Assembly (NCBI GenBank): GCA_937916505.1
Contig: CALFSW010000085.1
Coordinates: 1-53,650, forward strand
Direction: 5' to 3'
DNA length: 53,650 nucleotides
Source: an uncultured Verrucomicrobiales bacterium
GTDB lineage: Bacteria; Verrucomicrobiota; Verrucomicrobiia; Verrucomicrobiales; Akkermansiaceae
Shown: positions 1-10,900 of the stretch, piece by piece
Position numbering within the stretch: position 1 is the first letter of the stretch
Layout: each line of letters begins with the position of its first letter
The notes under the pieces: model-generated
Database searches by the model: none
Seen by the model: the letters and a program-made list of their open reading frames with translations, nothing else
Told to the model about the DNA's origin: nothing
Position numbers and translations under genes: made by a program

Positions 1-168
1 CAAGACATCTTGGCCGGCCATCAAGAAATGGATCCCGACCCTTCCTGGCAGGCCGACGACAATGAAAACGAAAAAATCGCTGGCAAAAAACATCCTCGCA
101 GTGCGGTCCGGCCCCGTCCAAACCGGCGACCACAAGGCCCTCCCGCCAAAAGCAAATTCCTGCAGTAA
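1..168 (+). CDS. C-terminal tail of an unknown protein (5' end outside window)
   Basis: Reading frame 1 is open from the first base of the window to a TAA at 166-168, giving 55 residues. The segment is very polar: an acidic stretch (DPDPSWQADDNENE) is followed by a basic, proline-rich tail (KKHPRSAVRPRPNRRPQGPP). That looks like a disordered C-terminal extension rather than a folded domain, so no family can be named. The next gene lies on the opposite strand and converges on it, with 18 bases between the two stop codons. That the frame is coding is inferred from its uninterrupted run and its ending just before the next gene. Confidence 0.45.
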   Translation, partial: QDILAGHQEMDPDPSWQADDNENEKIAGKKHPRSAVRPRPNRRPQGPPAKSKFLQ

Positions 169-186
169 ATAAAAGGAGACTGAAAC

Positions 187-1581
187 TTAAATTCGAGGAG
201 CCCAACCCTCGCGGTAGTTCCTCTTCACAAATCGGTTGGCGCGATCATTATTAGTCGATCTCATGTTGGGGCCATCCCAATCAATAGGGTATCCCTCTCC
301 CACTTGTTGGGCAATGCATCCCAATAAAATCACTTCGTTCAAATAAGCTGCGATCTCAAAGTTTGAATAGGCCGGAGAACCACCCTTCATCATTTCGAAC
401 CACTCCTCAACGTGCCCTGGCGAGCGGGGAACCGTTTCCGGGATTGCCTGACAAGCTTCGTGCTGACCAGCGTCACGGTATCCTTTTTCGCCATTCAACA
501 TCACGTAAGGGTTACCGCCCATATCATCTTGGGAAAACAACTTCCCCTTATCCCCAATGATGACAGCTCCACTACCGGGGAGCTTGCCTCCTCGAAGGGC
601 GATCACTTCGGAGACAATCTCAGTTTTGGGGCGAACAGGATCAAAGCTTTGACGGGGATTCCCGTCGTACCACCAAAACTTCAGTGGTGGCAGCCCTTCG
701 CGTTCCGGAAATTCAAACCGGACTCTCGAAGTTAGGGGATAAGTCTCATCATAGATCCGGGAAGCCATCTCGCATTCGATCTTGGTTGGATAACCTAACT
801 TCAACGCACGAAAAGGCATATTCACGGTGTGACAAGCCATGTCACCCAAAGCGCCGGTTCCAAAGTCACTCCATCCCCGCCACTTGAACGCATGGTAAAC
901 ATCTTTTTTGTAGGGACGCATTTGTGCCGGCCCGATAAAGCAGTCCCAATTCAAATTATCCGGGATCGGATCTGCGCCTGCCGGACGCTCCAGGCCTTGT
1001 GGCCATACCGGACGATTCGTCCACACGTGGAGCTCTTTAGGATTCCCAATCACACCAGCTTGCACGAGCTCAACCGAACGACGCAAACCACTTCCAGCAC
1101 TGCCTTGGTTCCCCATCTGGGTGGCTAACTTTTTATCGCGAGACAAGTTTCGCATCATGCGTGATTCCCAGACCGTTTGGGTCAAAGGCTTCTGGCAATA
1201 AACATTCTTACCCATCTGCATCGCCATGATGCCGGCCACCCCGTGGAGGTGATCTGGAGTAGAAATGGTTACCGCATCTACCTTGTCGCCAATCTTGGTC
1301 AACATCTCGCGAAAATCGGAGAATTTGGCCGCCTTGGAATACCGCTTCGCCATCTCATCAAGTCTTCCTCCATCAATGTCACACAACCCAACAATCTCGC
1401 CACCACACTTGGCGGCATTCATTGTATCGCTCCTGCCTTTGCCTCCCACTCCGATGCAGGCCACCTGAATCCTGGAGTTCAAATTCTGCCCGCTCACAAA
1501 AGCAGGCATTCCGAATGTTCCGCCCGCAAGGAGGCCGGACTTCTTGATGAATTGACGGCGGTTCGTCTGTAATTGAGCCAT
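187..1581 (-). CDS. Tat-exported Gfo/Idh/MocA family oxidoreductase
   Basis: This is a 464-residue protein. The chosen start is the ATG at 1581, because it places a twin-arginine signal (RRQFIKK, residues 8-14, then a hydrophobic stretch) at the very N-terminus; a longer reading from 1617 adds only a basic leader. After the signal comes a Rossmann fold with the dinucleotide-binding GVGGKG at residues 44-49 and then the CQKPLTQ motif, the family's usual E/Q-K-P substrate-site lysine. Exported members in PVC bacteria probably act on sugars with a tightly bound NAD(P), but the substrate cannot be told from sequence. It is divergent from the cytochrome gene at 1833. No clear Shine-Dalgarno precedes the start. 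Confidence 0.9.
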   Translation of the reverse strand: MAQLQTNRRQFIKKSGLLAGGTFGMPAFVSGQNLNSRIQVACIGVGGKGRSDTMNAAKCGGEIVGLCDIDGGRLDEMAKRYSKAAKFSDFREMLTKIGDKVDAVTISTPDHLHGVAGIMAMQMGKNVYCQKPLTQTVWESRMMRNLSRDKKLATQMGNQGSAGSGLRRSVELVQAGVIGNPKELHVWTNRPVWPQGLERPAGADPIPDNLNWDCFIGPAQMRPYKKDVYHAFKWRGWSDFGTGALGDMACHTVNMPFRALKLGYPTKIECEMASRIYDETYPLTSRVRFEFPEREGLPPLKFWWYDGNPRQSFDPVRPKTEIVSEVIALRGGKLPGSGAVIIGDKGKLFSQDDMGGNPYVMLNGEKGYRDAGQHEACQAIPETVPRSPGHVEEWFEMMKGGSPAYSNFEIAAYLNEVILLGCIAQQVGEGYPIDWDGPNMRSTNNDRANRFVKRNYREGWAPRI

Positions 1582-1832
1582 ACAAGTAGAACGAGACCTG
1601 TGACGCCTGCCTTTCAATCACCCCCTCTCCGATCCCTTCAACGACGCCCCAAAACCTCCCCGCCCAGAAAGCAAATTCCAGCCACCCTCCCGGACCTGCC
1701 CGGGGAAGGACATCGATGAAACGGGGCGCGGGACGCCAGTTTCATAATCGTGAAAGAGTTAGCCTCGTGTCATTCACTGATCGCGTATTCTTTATTTCTT
1801 GTCGCCACCCCGAAAATCAACGTCAATGCTTT

Positions 1833-4800
1833 ATGCGTCTGGAAAGACATTCCGCCGCGACGCTTCCTTGGTCGCCCGGCTCCGCTTCTTCATTGTGGAA
1901 AAAATGCCACGTCCTTGCGTCCGCTCTATCACTTGGGATATTTTTTCCTTTGCTATCCCAGGCAGCTCCTTCTGAGGCCGATCTCCGGTTTTTTGAAAAT
2001 AATGTTCGGCCTCTCCTTATTTCCAGATGCATTTCCTGTCACGGAGCCGATAAAAGTGAAGCCGGGCTGCGGCTTGATTCCCGGGAAGCAATTCTTGCCG
2101 GCAGTGACAAAGGTCCCGTCATCGTCAAGGGGAACGCCCCGGAAAAGAGTCGGCTGATCCAAACGGTCACTGGTGAACTCTCTGCTCCTGCTCCCTGCCG
2201 TTTGAAATCCGGAGAAGCCGCTAATTTGGCTCATTGGATTACCACGGGGCTGGGTTGGCCGAAAGATTCAGGTCCAATTTCCCCGGCCGGAAAAAAACAC
2301 TGGGCCTTCCAGGACGTTGCCTTACCAAAAATCCCAACTCCAAAAGGGGCGGACCGGGTGGCAACTCCGGTCGACGCTTTTATCGCAAAAAAACTGGAAC
2401 AGAAGAAACTCCAACCCTCGCCGGAAGCAGATCGTCGAACGCTGATCCGCCGCGTTTCGTTCACGCTGACCGGACTTCCGCCATCTCCCGAGGACGTGAC
2501 CCGGTTTATGAATGATGAGCATCCTGAAGCCTACGAGCAACTCGTGGATCGTCTTCTCGATTCAGAACATTACGGCGAACAATGGGCCCGCCATTGGCTG
2601 GATGTGGCACGCTACTCGGATACGAAGGGTTACGTTTATGCCCGGGAGGAAAGATTCTGGACCCACGCATGGACTTATCGGGATTGGATCGTCCAGGCTC
2701 TCAATAAAGATCTGCCCTACGATCAATTCCTGCTCCTGCAGATCGCGGCAGATCAGGCGGAAGGAAGCAAAAAAGAAGACCTCGCAGCGATGGGCCTCCT
2801 CACTCTCGGCAGACGATTTCTGGGAGTCACTCACGAAATAATTGACGACCGCATCGATGTTCTCACCCGGGGAACGATGGGACTGACAGTGGCCTGTGCC
2901 CGATGTCATGATCACATGTATGATCCCATTCCCACGCAGGACTACTATTCCCTCTACAGCGTTTTTGCGAGTTCCTCCGAGAAGCATGTCGTGTTGGATG
3001 ACTCGTCCGCCGCGGATGAACCCTTTTGGGTGGAATTAAAGAAAAGACAGAATGCCCTGCGCGAACAGACGGCCAAAAGTCACCAAGAGACGTCTGATCG
3101 GATCAGAAATCGCATCACAGATTACCTTCATGCGCAGACCGAACTCGAGAAATATCCGTCCCAGGGCTTTGATCAGATTTTTTCAAACAACGACACCTTG
3201 CCGGCATTCGTCCGCCAGTGGGCTGCCTATTTGAATCAGGCGAAAAACAGAAAGGATCCGATCTTTATTCCGTGGGTTAATTATTCCCAACTCCCTAAGA
3301 ATTCATTTTCAACGGAAGCGACAAAAGTGAATTTGGGGGAAATTCATCCAATCGTTGCGCAAGCATTCGAAACACCTCCGCGCTCTTTTCAAGAGGTGAT
3401 CGATCGCTACGGCTCGATCTTTCGCAAAATCGACGAGCAATGGAAAGCGGCCCTGAAAAATGCGCCATCACCGTCAGAGCTCCCCGATCCAGCCGCCGAA
3501 TCGTTGCGTCGTGTTCTCTATGGCCCGGGTGCTCCCTGCGAAGTTCCCAACCTGCCCATTGTCCACACCGAAACTTTTTTTGACAGCGGAACAACGACGA
3601 AGCTCTGGAAACTCCAGGGCGCAGTGGATCGCTGGATTGTTGACTCCAAGCGTCCACCCCGTGTCGCCGTGGCGCTGGTAGACCGGCCCGCGCCGGTGAA
3701 TACCCGGGTCTTTGTTCGGGGTAATCCGCGCAATCAGGGTGAAGACGCTCCCCGCCGTTTTTTGTCTCTTCTGTCCGGCGAAGACAGAAAACCATTTCAA
3801 CCCGGTAGCGGGCGGCTGGAATTAGCAAAGGCGATCATCGATCCCGCAAACCCGCTCACGGCCCGGGTGATCGTCAATCGCGTCTGGGCTCATCACTTTG
3901 GTCAGGGACTGGTAACGACACCCAGTGACTTTGGCACGAGAGCAGATCCGCCTTCTCATCCTGAATTACTCGATTGGCTGGCTTCGCAATTTATTGCCGA
4001 AGGGTGGAGTTTGAAAAAACTGCATCGCTGGATCTTGCTCTCGTCAACTTTCCGTCAATCATCAGAAGGTCCGAAAGAAGAAGCCGACCGTTCCCATGCT
4101 GTGGCAATTGACCCATCAAATCACTTCCTCTGGCGAATGAACGCTCATCGACTCAGTTACGAGGAATTCAGAGATTCCATGTTCGCCACGTCCGAAGAAC
4201 TCAGCTCCTCCATGGGCGGCAAGCCGGAAAAATTATTGCAGGCCCCCTTTCCGAAACGCCGCACCTTGTATGGGCTCGTGGATCGCCAGTTTCTGCCCGG
4301 AACTCTTCGCATCTTCGATTTCGCAAACCCCGATCTGCATATCCCAAAAAGGACCGAAACAACCGTCCCCCAACAGGCTCTGTTTTTCATGAATCACCCG
4401 CTGGTTCTGGATCGCGCCCGGGCACTGGCAGACTTCGTGAATCGCAAAAAATCGACACCTATCGAAAAAATCCGCCTCTTGTTTCAACAAACACTGCAGC
4501 GCGAACCGAGCGATCAGGAAATCAGTGAGTCCCTTTCGTTGGTCAATTCAGTCCCCCCGTCGCCCCAGGATTTGGCGCCGCCAACCGCTCGGGATTGGCA
4601 CTATGGATACGGAGAGTTCGATGAAAGAACACAACGCGTCATCGGCTTCACGAAGCTACCGCATTTCACCGGAACCGCCTGGCGGGGTGGCGCGCAATGG
4701 CCTGATACAAAACTTGGTTGGGTGCAACTCACGGCAACGGGGGGGCACCCCGGAAATGATCGCTCCCACGCCGCCATCCGACGATGGACCGCACCACGTC

Positions 4801-5174
4801 GGATGATGATCGAAATCCGCTCGAAACTGACTCATAAAGCAAGTGTCGGTGACGGGGTTCGAGCTTTCATCATCGATTCACGAGTCGGAAAATTACGATC
4901 CACCACCATCCATAAAAAATCAGAAGACCTAAACGTCAAACCCATCCAAGTCGAGAAAGGCGAGACCATTGATTTCGTCGTCGACATCGACAAACTCCTC
5001 AACAGCGATCAATACCTTTGGAAAGTGTCGTTAGCCGAAACCAAGGCCGGCGAACTCGCAAGTCGGTGGGACTCCCAAGGCGACTTTTCCGAAGAACCCG
5101 TCAAACAGCTCAGCGCCTGGGAACAGCTGGCCCAAACCCTACTTTGTTCCAATGAATTTCTATTCGTCGATTAA
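1833..5174 (+). CDS. PSCyt1-DUF1549-DUF1553 exported cytochrome-like protein
   Basis: This is a 1113-residue exported protein of the planctomycete-type cytochrome family. The ATG at 1833 is preferred because a signal peptide ending LLSQA follows; the frame is open back to 1716 but the extra residues do not resemble a leader. A PSCyt1 haem motif (CISCHG) lies at about residue 66. DUF1549 follows and carries CARCHDH at about residue 355, then DUF1553 with the GLVTTPSDFGTR and HPELLDWLASQF motifs. Unusually, about 150 residues (roughly nt 4560-5080) separate the body of DUF1553 from its closing segment (AWEQLAQTLLCSNEFLF). The usual MPP motif of PSCyt1 is not evident. A DUF1501 gene follows after 52 bases, the standard partner. 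The biochemical function of the family is not established. Confidence 0.92.
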   Translation: MRLERHSAATLPWSPGSASSLWKKCHVLASALSLGIFFPLLSQAAPSEADLRFFENNVRPLLISRCISCHGADKSEAGLRLDSREAILAGSDKGPVIVKGNAPEKSRLIQTVTGELSAPAPCRLKSGEAANLAHWITTGLGWPKDSGPISPAGKKHWAFQDVALPKIPTPKGADRVATPVDAFIAKKLEQKKLQPSPEADRRTLIRRVSFTLTGLPPSPEDVTRFMNDEHPEAYEQLVDRLLDSEHYGEQWARHWLDVARYSDTKGYVYAREERFWTHAWTYRDWIVQALNKDLPYDQFLLLQIAADQAEGSKKEDLAAMGLLTLGRRFLGVTHEIIDDRIDVLTRGTMGLTVACARCHDHMYDPIPTQDYYSLYSVFASSSEKHVVLDDSSAADEPFWVELKKRQNALREQTAKSHQETSDRIRNRITDYLHAQTELEKYPSQGFDQIFSNNDTLPAFVRQWAAYLNQAKNRKDPIFIPWVNYSQLPKNSFSTEATKVNLGEIHPIVAQAFETPPRSFQEVIDRYGSIFRKIDEQWKAALKNAPSPSELPDPAAESLRRVLYGPGAPCEVPNLPIVHTETFFDSGTTTKLWKLQGAVDRWIVDSKRPPRVAVALVDRPAPVNTRVFVRGNPRNQGEDAPRRFLSLLSGEDRKPFQPGSGRLELAKAIIDPANPLTARVIVNRVWAHHFGQGLVTTPSDFGTRADPPSHPELLDWLASQFIAEGWSLKKLHRWILLSSTFRQSSEGPKEEADRSHAVAIDPSNHFLWRMNAHRLSYEEFRDSMFATSEELSSSMGGKPEKLLQAPFPKRRTLYGLVDRQFLPGTLRIFDFANPDLHIPKRTETTVPQQALFFMNHPLVLDRARALADFVNRKKSTPIEKIRLLFQQTLQREPSDQEISESLSLVNSVPPSPQDLAPPTARDWHYGYGEFDERTQRVIGFTKLPHFTGTAWRGGAQWPDTKLGWVQLTATGGHPGNDRSHAAIRRWTAPRRMMIEIRSKLTHKASVGDGVRAFIIDSRVGKLRSTTIHKKSEDLNVKPIQVEKGETIDFVVDIDKLLNSDQYLWKVSLAETKAGELASRWDSQGDFSEEPVKQLSAWEQLAQTLLCSNEFLFVD

Positions 5175-5226
5175 ACCCAACAGGGACAAGTCACCCGGCA
5201 ATCCCTGTCCACGCTAACATTGCACC

Positions 5227-6627
5227 ATGGCTCAACCATCTGATTTCGCCCAACTGATCAATCGGAGATCGCTTCTAAAGCGGTCTGCGCTCGGACTGGG
5301 TGCCTTGGGTTTGACTGATCTTTTGCAAGGGGCTGAAAACTCCAGTCCACTCGTCATCCACCAACCTCATTTTGCTCCACGGGCCAAACGTGTGATCCAT
5401 TTTTTTCTCAACGGCGGACCTTCCCATGTTGATACTTTTGATCACAAACCCGCGCTGAAAAAATACGCCGGCAAACCTCTGGGCGAAACCCTCACAACCG
5501 AACGCAAGACCGGCGCAGCCTTCCCCTCCCCTTTCAGCTTTTCCCGTTACGGCGAATCCGGTCTCGAAGTGAGCGAACTCTTTGCCCAAACCGCGCAACA
5601 CGCTGATGAGATCGCGGTGATTCGATCCATGCACGCGCAGGTTCCGAACCATGAACCGTCACTCATGCTGATGAACTGTGGCAACTCGGTGCAGGCACGG
5701 CCAAGCATGGGCGCATGGACCACCTATGGCCTCGGAAGTGCCAACGAGAATCTTCCCGGCTTCATCTCCATGTGTCCCGACGGACTCCCGATCAAAGGCA
5801 GCGAAAACTGGCAGTCTGCTTTCCTGCCGGGGGCGTATCAAGGGACTTACATCGATTCACGGGAAGAGGAGATCAGCAAGCTCATCGAGAACATCGATCA
5901 TCCGCAGCTGAGTGAAACCGATCAGCGACGGCAACTCAATCTTTTGGCGAAATGGAACACCCGACACGAAGCCACCCGCCTCGATGACAGGCTCAACGCG
6001 CGGATTCAGTCCTACGAATTGGCTTACCGAATGCAAATGGAAGCCAGCGATGCCTTCGATATTTCCAAGGAACCCCAGCACATCCGTGATTCCTACGGCG
6101 GTGGAGTTCACGGACGCCAAACCCTCATCGCCCGGCGGCTCGTTGAGCGTGGCGTTCGTTATGTTCAACTGTGGCACGGAAAGGGCCAACCATGGGATAA
6201 TCACGAAAACATTGAGGCGACCCACCGGGCGCGATCCGCCGAAATTGACCAACCCATCGCCGCACTTCTGACCGACCTGAAGCAACGCGGCATGTTGGAG
6301 GACACCCTGGTTTTATGGGGAGGCGAGTTTGGTCGGACCCCGACAGTCGAACTCGCCGGCGGAAAATCAAAACTCGGCCGTGATCACAATCACTACGGAT
6401 TCAGCGTCTGGATGGCAGGCGGCGGCATCAAAGGCGGAACCACCTACGGAGCGACCGACGAGTTCGGATTCAAAGCAGTGGAGAATCCCGTCAGCGTTCA
6501 TGATTTACACGCGACCATGTTGCACCTGTTGGGCCTCGATCACGAACGCCTGACCTACCGCTACGCCGGAAGAGATTTCCGACTGACCGATGTGCACGGG
6601 AAAGTGATTCACGATGTGATTGCTTGA
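5227..6627 (+). CDS. DUF1501 Tat-exported protein (partner of 1833-5174)
   Basis: This is a 466-residue protein. A Tat signal (NRRSLLKRSALGLGALGL) near the N-terminus fixes the ATG start. The body shows the DUF1501 hallmarks: FFLNGGPSHVDTFDHKP near residue 60, WGGEFGRTP near residue 365 and GRDHNHYGFSVWMAGGG near residue 390. DUF1501 has an alkaline phosphatase/sulfatase-like fold whose Asp and His residues probably bind metal. Its reaction is unknown. It is consistently encoded next to PSCyt1-DUF1549-DUF1553 genes, so a shared exported complex or pathway is likely but unproven. It is one of three paralogues in the window. Confidence 0.93.
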   Translation: MAQPSDFAQLINRRSLLKRSALGLGALGLTDLLQGAENSSPLVIHQPHFAPRAKRVIHFFLNGGPSHVDTFDHKPALKKYAGKPLGETLTTERKTGAAFPSPFSFSRYGESGLEVSELFAQTAQHADEIAVIRSMHAQVPNHEPSLMLMNCGNSVQARPSMGAWTTYGLGSANENLPGFISMCPDGLPIKGSENWQSAFLPGAYQGTYIDSREEEISKLIENIDHPQLSETDQRRQLNLLAKWNTRHEATRLDDRLNARIQSYELAYRMQMEASDAFDISKEPQHIRDSYGGGVHGRQTLIARRLVERGVRYVQLWHGKGQPWDNHENIEATHRARSAEIDQPIAALLTDLKQRGMLEDTLVLWGGEFGRTPTVELAGGKSKLGRDHNHYGFSVWMAGGGIKGGTTYGATDEFGFKAVENPVSVHDLHATMLHLLGLDHERLTYRYAGRDFRLTDVHGKVIHDVIA

Positions 6628-6696
6628 GCAGCACTTATGAAAAGAAAGCTTTGCGGCTGATTCCAGCACGAATTCATCGGCCGAAGAGGAGGGAGA

Positions 6697-7800
6697 TCAA
6701 GAGGCTTCCGGTGAATTCAGCAAAAATCCCCAGTCCAGCGTCACCGTGATTTCGACTCCGCTCTCGGACCTTAAGGTCACCCTGCCCTCACCATCCGGCA
6801 CGATCTCTTTCACCAAATCAAAATCCTCCGACACCCCGGCCACGCCTTGAATCAACCTGAGCGACACAGGAGACCCATCAAACTCTCTCACGGTTGGAAT
6901 TCCTTCTCCGGCAAGTGGGTTTTTCCGCGACTCCGTGACATTCCCGGCAAAGTAGGAACAAACCTCTTCCAGTCCCAGACGTCGTTGATGATTCCCCGCC
7001 CATGGTTCGCCATGACGGCCACCATTTGAAATCCAAAATAAGGTTGCGGGAAAGTCAGCGACATTCTTGAGCGAAAACCAGACGTAGCCGTCCATCACAC
7101 ATGCCGTCCACGCAAAGGGGGCATCGCTCTCCTCACTGACCATCATCACCAGATCATCATATCCCTGCCTTGCCGGGTATGTCGTCAGATCGGTCGTCCC
7201 GCCGTTCATCAATGGCACTTCGCGGAGATCATCGAACTTTGCCCCGGGCTCCAGGGACTGATACTCGCGATTCATCGGATCGGAAAAGACTCCCGGATTC
7301 ACACTTGCCCAGCGAAAAGGAGAAACCGAAACCCGACCTTCCTTCACCGTGGAAAAATCCAAAATCGGATGACTTCCATAACTCCACTCCCCCACCAATT
7401 CGCTGATCTCATGCTCAATATACAAAGCCCGGTGACCTTCACGGAGTGAGACCTTCTTCCTCACCGACGCCTTCGTGTCGCCTGTTCTCATCACAAGCTG
7501 AACCCCTTGGGTTTCGCCTTCCTCCGACTGCCATTCCCCATTCGCAGTTTCACCATGAGGAGGACCATCGTCCTGCGGCCCAAACGGCAAACACAGAAAG
7601 TCACCCCGCAAATGGGTCAGAAGCACCGGCAGCTCCAAACCCACCTCATCCTGCTTCCACGGTGCCAAGGCATACGGAGAAACCACCCGCTCTCCCAAAC
7701 GAAAGTCAGCCGTCAAATGCCCTCCCAATTTGGTCACAACCAACCTCACGCCATCGACCTCGGCCACCTGACACTCTGCTCCATGAATTATTTCCATCAT
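6697..7800 (-). CDS. Galactose mutarotase-fold (aldose 1-epimerase-like) protein
   Basis: This is a 367-residue protein with no signal peptide, so probably cytoplasmic. Two consecutive ATG codons open the frame (7800 and 7797) and either could be used. The segment CLPFGPQDDGPPHGETANGEW near residues 90-110 resembles the substrate-site region of mutarotase-superfamily proteins, and the repeated beta-strand pattern fits their super-sandwich fold. A second conserved stretch lies around WISNGGRHGEPWAGNHQRRLGLE. I assign the fold with fair confidence, but not a sugar or the epimerase reaction. It converges on the DUF1501 gene and is divergent from the cytochrome gene at 7927; the 126 bases between them must hold both promoters. 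Confidence 0.75.
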   Translation of the reverse strand: MMEIIHGAECQVAEVDGVRLVVTKLGGHLTADFRLGERVVSPYALAPWKQDEVGLELPVLLTHLRGDFLCLPFGPQDDGPPHGETANGEWQSEEGETQGVQLVMRTGDTKASVRKKVSLREGHRALYIEHEISELVGEWSYGSHPILDFSTVKEGRVSVSPFRWASVNPGVFSDPMNREYQSLEPGAKFDDLREVPLMNGGTTDLTTYPARQGYDDLVMMVSEESDAPFAWTACVMDGYVWFSLKNVADFPATLFWISNGGRHGEPWAGNHQRRLGLEEVCSYFAGNVTESRKNPLAGEGIPTVREFDGSPVSLRLIQGVAGVSEDFDLVKEIVPDGEGRVTLRSESGVEITVTLDWGFLLNSPEAS

Positions 7801-7926
7801 CTTGTGCCCTGATTCCTACCGTAGCAAAGACGTAGAACGCCATCTATTCCTGCGCCTTTCGAAAAAAAACACTCCCGGGTTTCAGACTGTGCAAGCCCCC
7901 CCGCGGTGTGAGAGAGTGTCGGGGAT

Positions 7927-10900
7927 ATGCCGAAACTGGTTCACGGACTCGCCTTCATCTTCCTTGCTTCTTCATCTTTCGGAGACCCCCTCCCGGCCGA
8001 CCACGCGGGGCGCATGAAAGCAGGCACGGCTCTCTTTCAAAAGACCATCCGCCCCGCCCTGATCGAAAACTGCCTGAAGTGCCACGGCGATGAAAAAACC
8101 CGCTCCGGCTTCGATCTTTCTTCCCGCGAACTCCTCCTCGAAGGCGGCGAGACCGACGACGCCATTAATCTTGAAAACCCGGAGAAGAGCTATCTCCTCA
8201 CGCTCATCCGCCACCAGGAGGAACCGGAAATGCCGCCCAAGAAAGCCAAGCTTCCCGACTCCCTCATCGCCGACTTTCAAAAATGGATCGCCCTCGGCGC
8301 ACCCTACGACAAACCCCTTCTCGTAAAAGACCGGAGCAAACCCACCGCAATGCAGGTCACCCAAAGCGACCGCGATTTCTGGTCCTTCAAACCTCTCGCC
8401 AATCCCACTCCTCCCAAAACCAATAATCCCTGGCCCAAGTCCGACCTCGACCGCTTCGTCCTCGCCAAGCTCTCGGAAAACAAACTCGCTCCTAATCCTC
8501 CCGCCGCCGATCACGCCCGCATCCGCCGCGCCTACCTTTCCCTCATCGGACTTCCCCCGACTCCGGCCCAACTCGCAGCCGCTCTTTCCAAACCCCACGC
8601 CCAACTCATCGACGAACTCCTCGCCAGTCCCCACTACGGTGAACGCTGGGCCCGCCATTGGCTCGATGCCGCCCGCTTCGCGGAAAGCCACGGCTTCGAA
8701 CAAGACTACAACCGCAAGTTCGCCTTCCACTACCGCGACTTCGTCATCAAGGCCCTCAACTCCGACATGCCCTGGGATCAATTCGTCCGCTGGCAGCTCG
8801 CAGGAGACGAGATCGCGCCCGACAATCCCCTCGCCATGATGGCCACCGGATTCCTCGGAGCCGGTGTCTTCCCCACCCAGCTGACCGAGAAGGAATTCGA
8901 AAGCGCCCGCTACGATGAACTCGATGACATGGCCGCCACCACCGGCACCGCCATGCTCGGCCTCACCATCGGCTGCGCCCGCTGCCACGATCACAAATTC
9001 GACCCCATCCCGGTGAAAGATTATTACCAATTTGTCTCTATCTTCACCACGACGATCCGGAGCGAGATCGACGTCCCGCTCGACTCCGAGGTTTATCGTA
9101 GCAACCTCGAAAATTGGCAGCAACTCCACAAGACAACTGAGGACGCCCTCAAATCATACGAGACCCATCCCGATACCACCAAAGCTTTCCACCGCTGGCT
9201 CAAAACCAAAGCCACCACCAAACTTTCTGCCAGCGACTGGAATGTCATCGACTTCACCAGGACCACCTCAAATCAAGCTGCCACCACCCTGACCCAACAA
9301 CCCGACGGAGCCGTCCTGGCCTCTGGTAAAACTCCGGCCAAGGAAACCTACACCCTCCAAGCCAAACCCGGCCCACAAAACATTCGCCACCTCCGGATCG
9401 AAGCCCTCACCCACCCTTCCATGAAAGGCAAGGGCCCCGGGCGCGCTGCCAACGGAAATTTCTCACTGACCGATCTCAAGATCACCGTCTCCTCTCCGGG
9501 CAAAAAAGAGAAAGCAATCAAGCTCTCCTCGGCCAAAGCCACCCACGAGCAGAACAAGAGCAATCTCTCCGCTGCCTCCTCCTTCGACTCCGATACCAAC
9601 TCCACCGGTTGGGCCGTCGATGCCGGAGGCCTTGGCAAGGACCAGGCCGCGGTCTTTGAACTCGCCGAACCTCTCCTTCTCGAGGAGGAGTCGACCCTGC
9701 AATTCCACCTCAAATTCGCAACCAACACTCAACACACCCTTGGTCGCTTCCGGATTTCCACCAGTGACAAACCCTCTCCGCCCGTGAAAGTCGGAGGTGG
9801 AAAGAACCTCCGACTCGAGAATGCGCTGAAGGCCCTCGCCACCGGTCGCCTCACTGAGGAACAGCGCCAAGCGCTCTTCGAAGTCTTCACCCAAAGCGAC
9901 CCGCAATGGACCAAGCTCAGCGCCGCCGTGCAAAAATCCCTCGCCGCAAAACCCAAGCCATCCGTTGCCAAAGTCCAGGTCACCAGCGAAGGCTTCCCTC
10001 CCACCAAACACCACGCCGACGGACGCGGCTTCCCGCACTTCTATCCTCAAACCCACCACCTCAGCCGCGGCGACGCCAATCAGAAAAAAGGCGTCGCTAA
10101 ACCCGCCTTCCTCCAGGTCCTCACTCGCAACGGCAAGTCCTCCGCCGACTGGCAGGAAGCCCCTCCCGCCGACTGGACCCGCACCAGCTACCGCCGCCGC
10201 AGCCTCGCCAACTGGATGACTGATGTCGAAAACGGGGCCGGACACCTCCTCGCCCGCGTCGTCGTCAACCGTGTCTGGCATCACCACTTCGGACGCGGCA
10301 TCGTCGCCACTCCCAACGACTTCGGTCTCCAGGGAGCACTCCCCACCCACCCCGAACTCCTCGACCACCTCGCCCAAAACCTCATCGCCAACGGATGGAA
10401 TCTCAAATCACTCCACCGCGAAATCCTCCTCAGCTCCACCTGGCTTCAAAGCAGCGACCCATCCCCCGAAAAAACCACCCTCGATCCCGACAACAAATTC
10501 CTCTGGCGCTTCACTCCGCGCCGCCTCGAAGCCGAAGTCATTCGCGATTCCATCCTCTCCGCCGCCGGACAACTCGACGTCAAAATGTTCGGCCCCGGCA
10601 CCTTGGACCAAAGCCATCGCCGTCGCAGCATCTACTTCATGATCAAACGAAGCGACCTCGTCCCCATGATGCAGGTCTTCGACCAACCCGAACCCCTCGC
10701 CAGCCAGGGCAGCCGCCCCAGCACCACCATCGCGCCCCAAGCCCTGCTCTTCATGAACAATGCCCAGGTCGTCAAATGGGCCCGTACCCTCGCCACCAAC
10801 CTCGACGCGAGCACTCCCGAAAACTCGGTCCGCGACCTCTACCTCCGCACCCTCGGGCGCCCACCCACCGCCACCGAACTTCGCGACAACCTCTCCTTCC

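Noticed and set aside
171-186. AAAGGAG-like site after the first partial gene
   Set aside because: No open frame with a start follows at a suitable distance; the next gene is on the other strand.
7972-9129. Minus-strand open frame of 385 codons within the second cytochrome gene
   Set aside because: Low-complexity Gly/Glu/Val translation with no motif, fully inside a well-supported gene.
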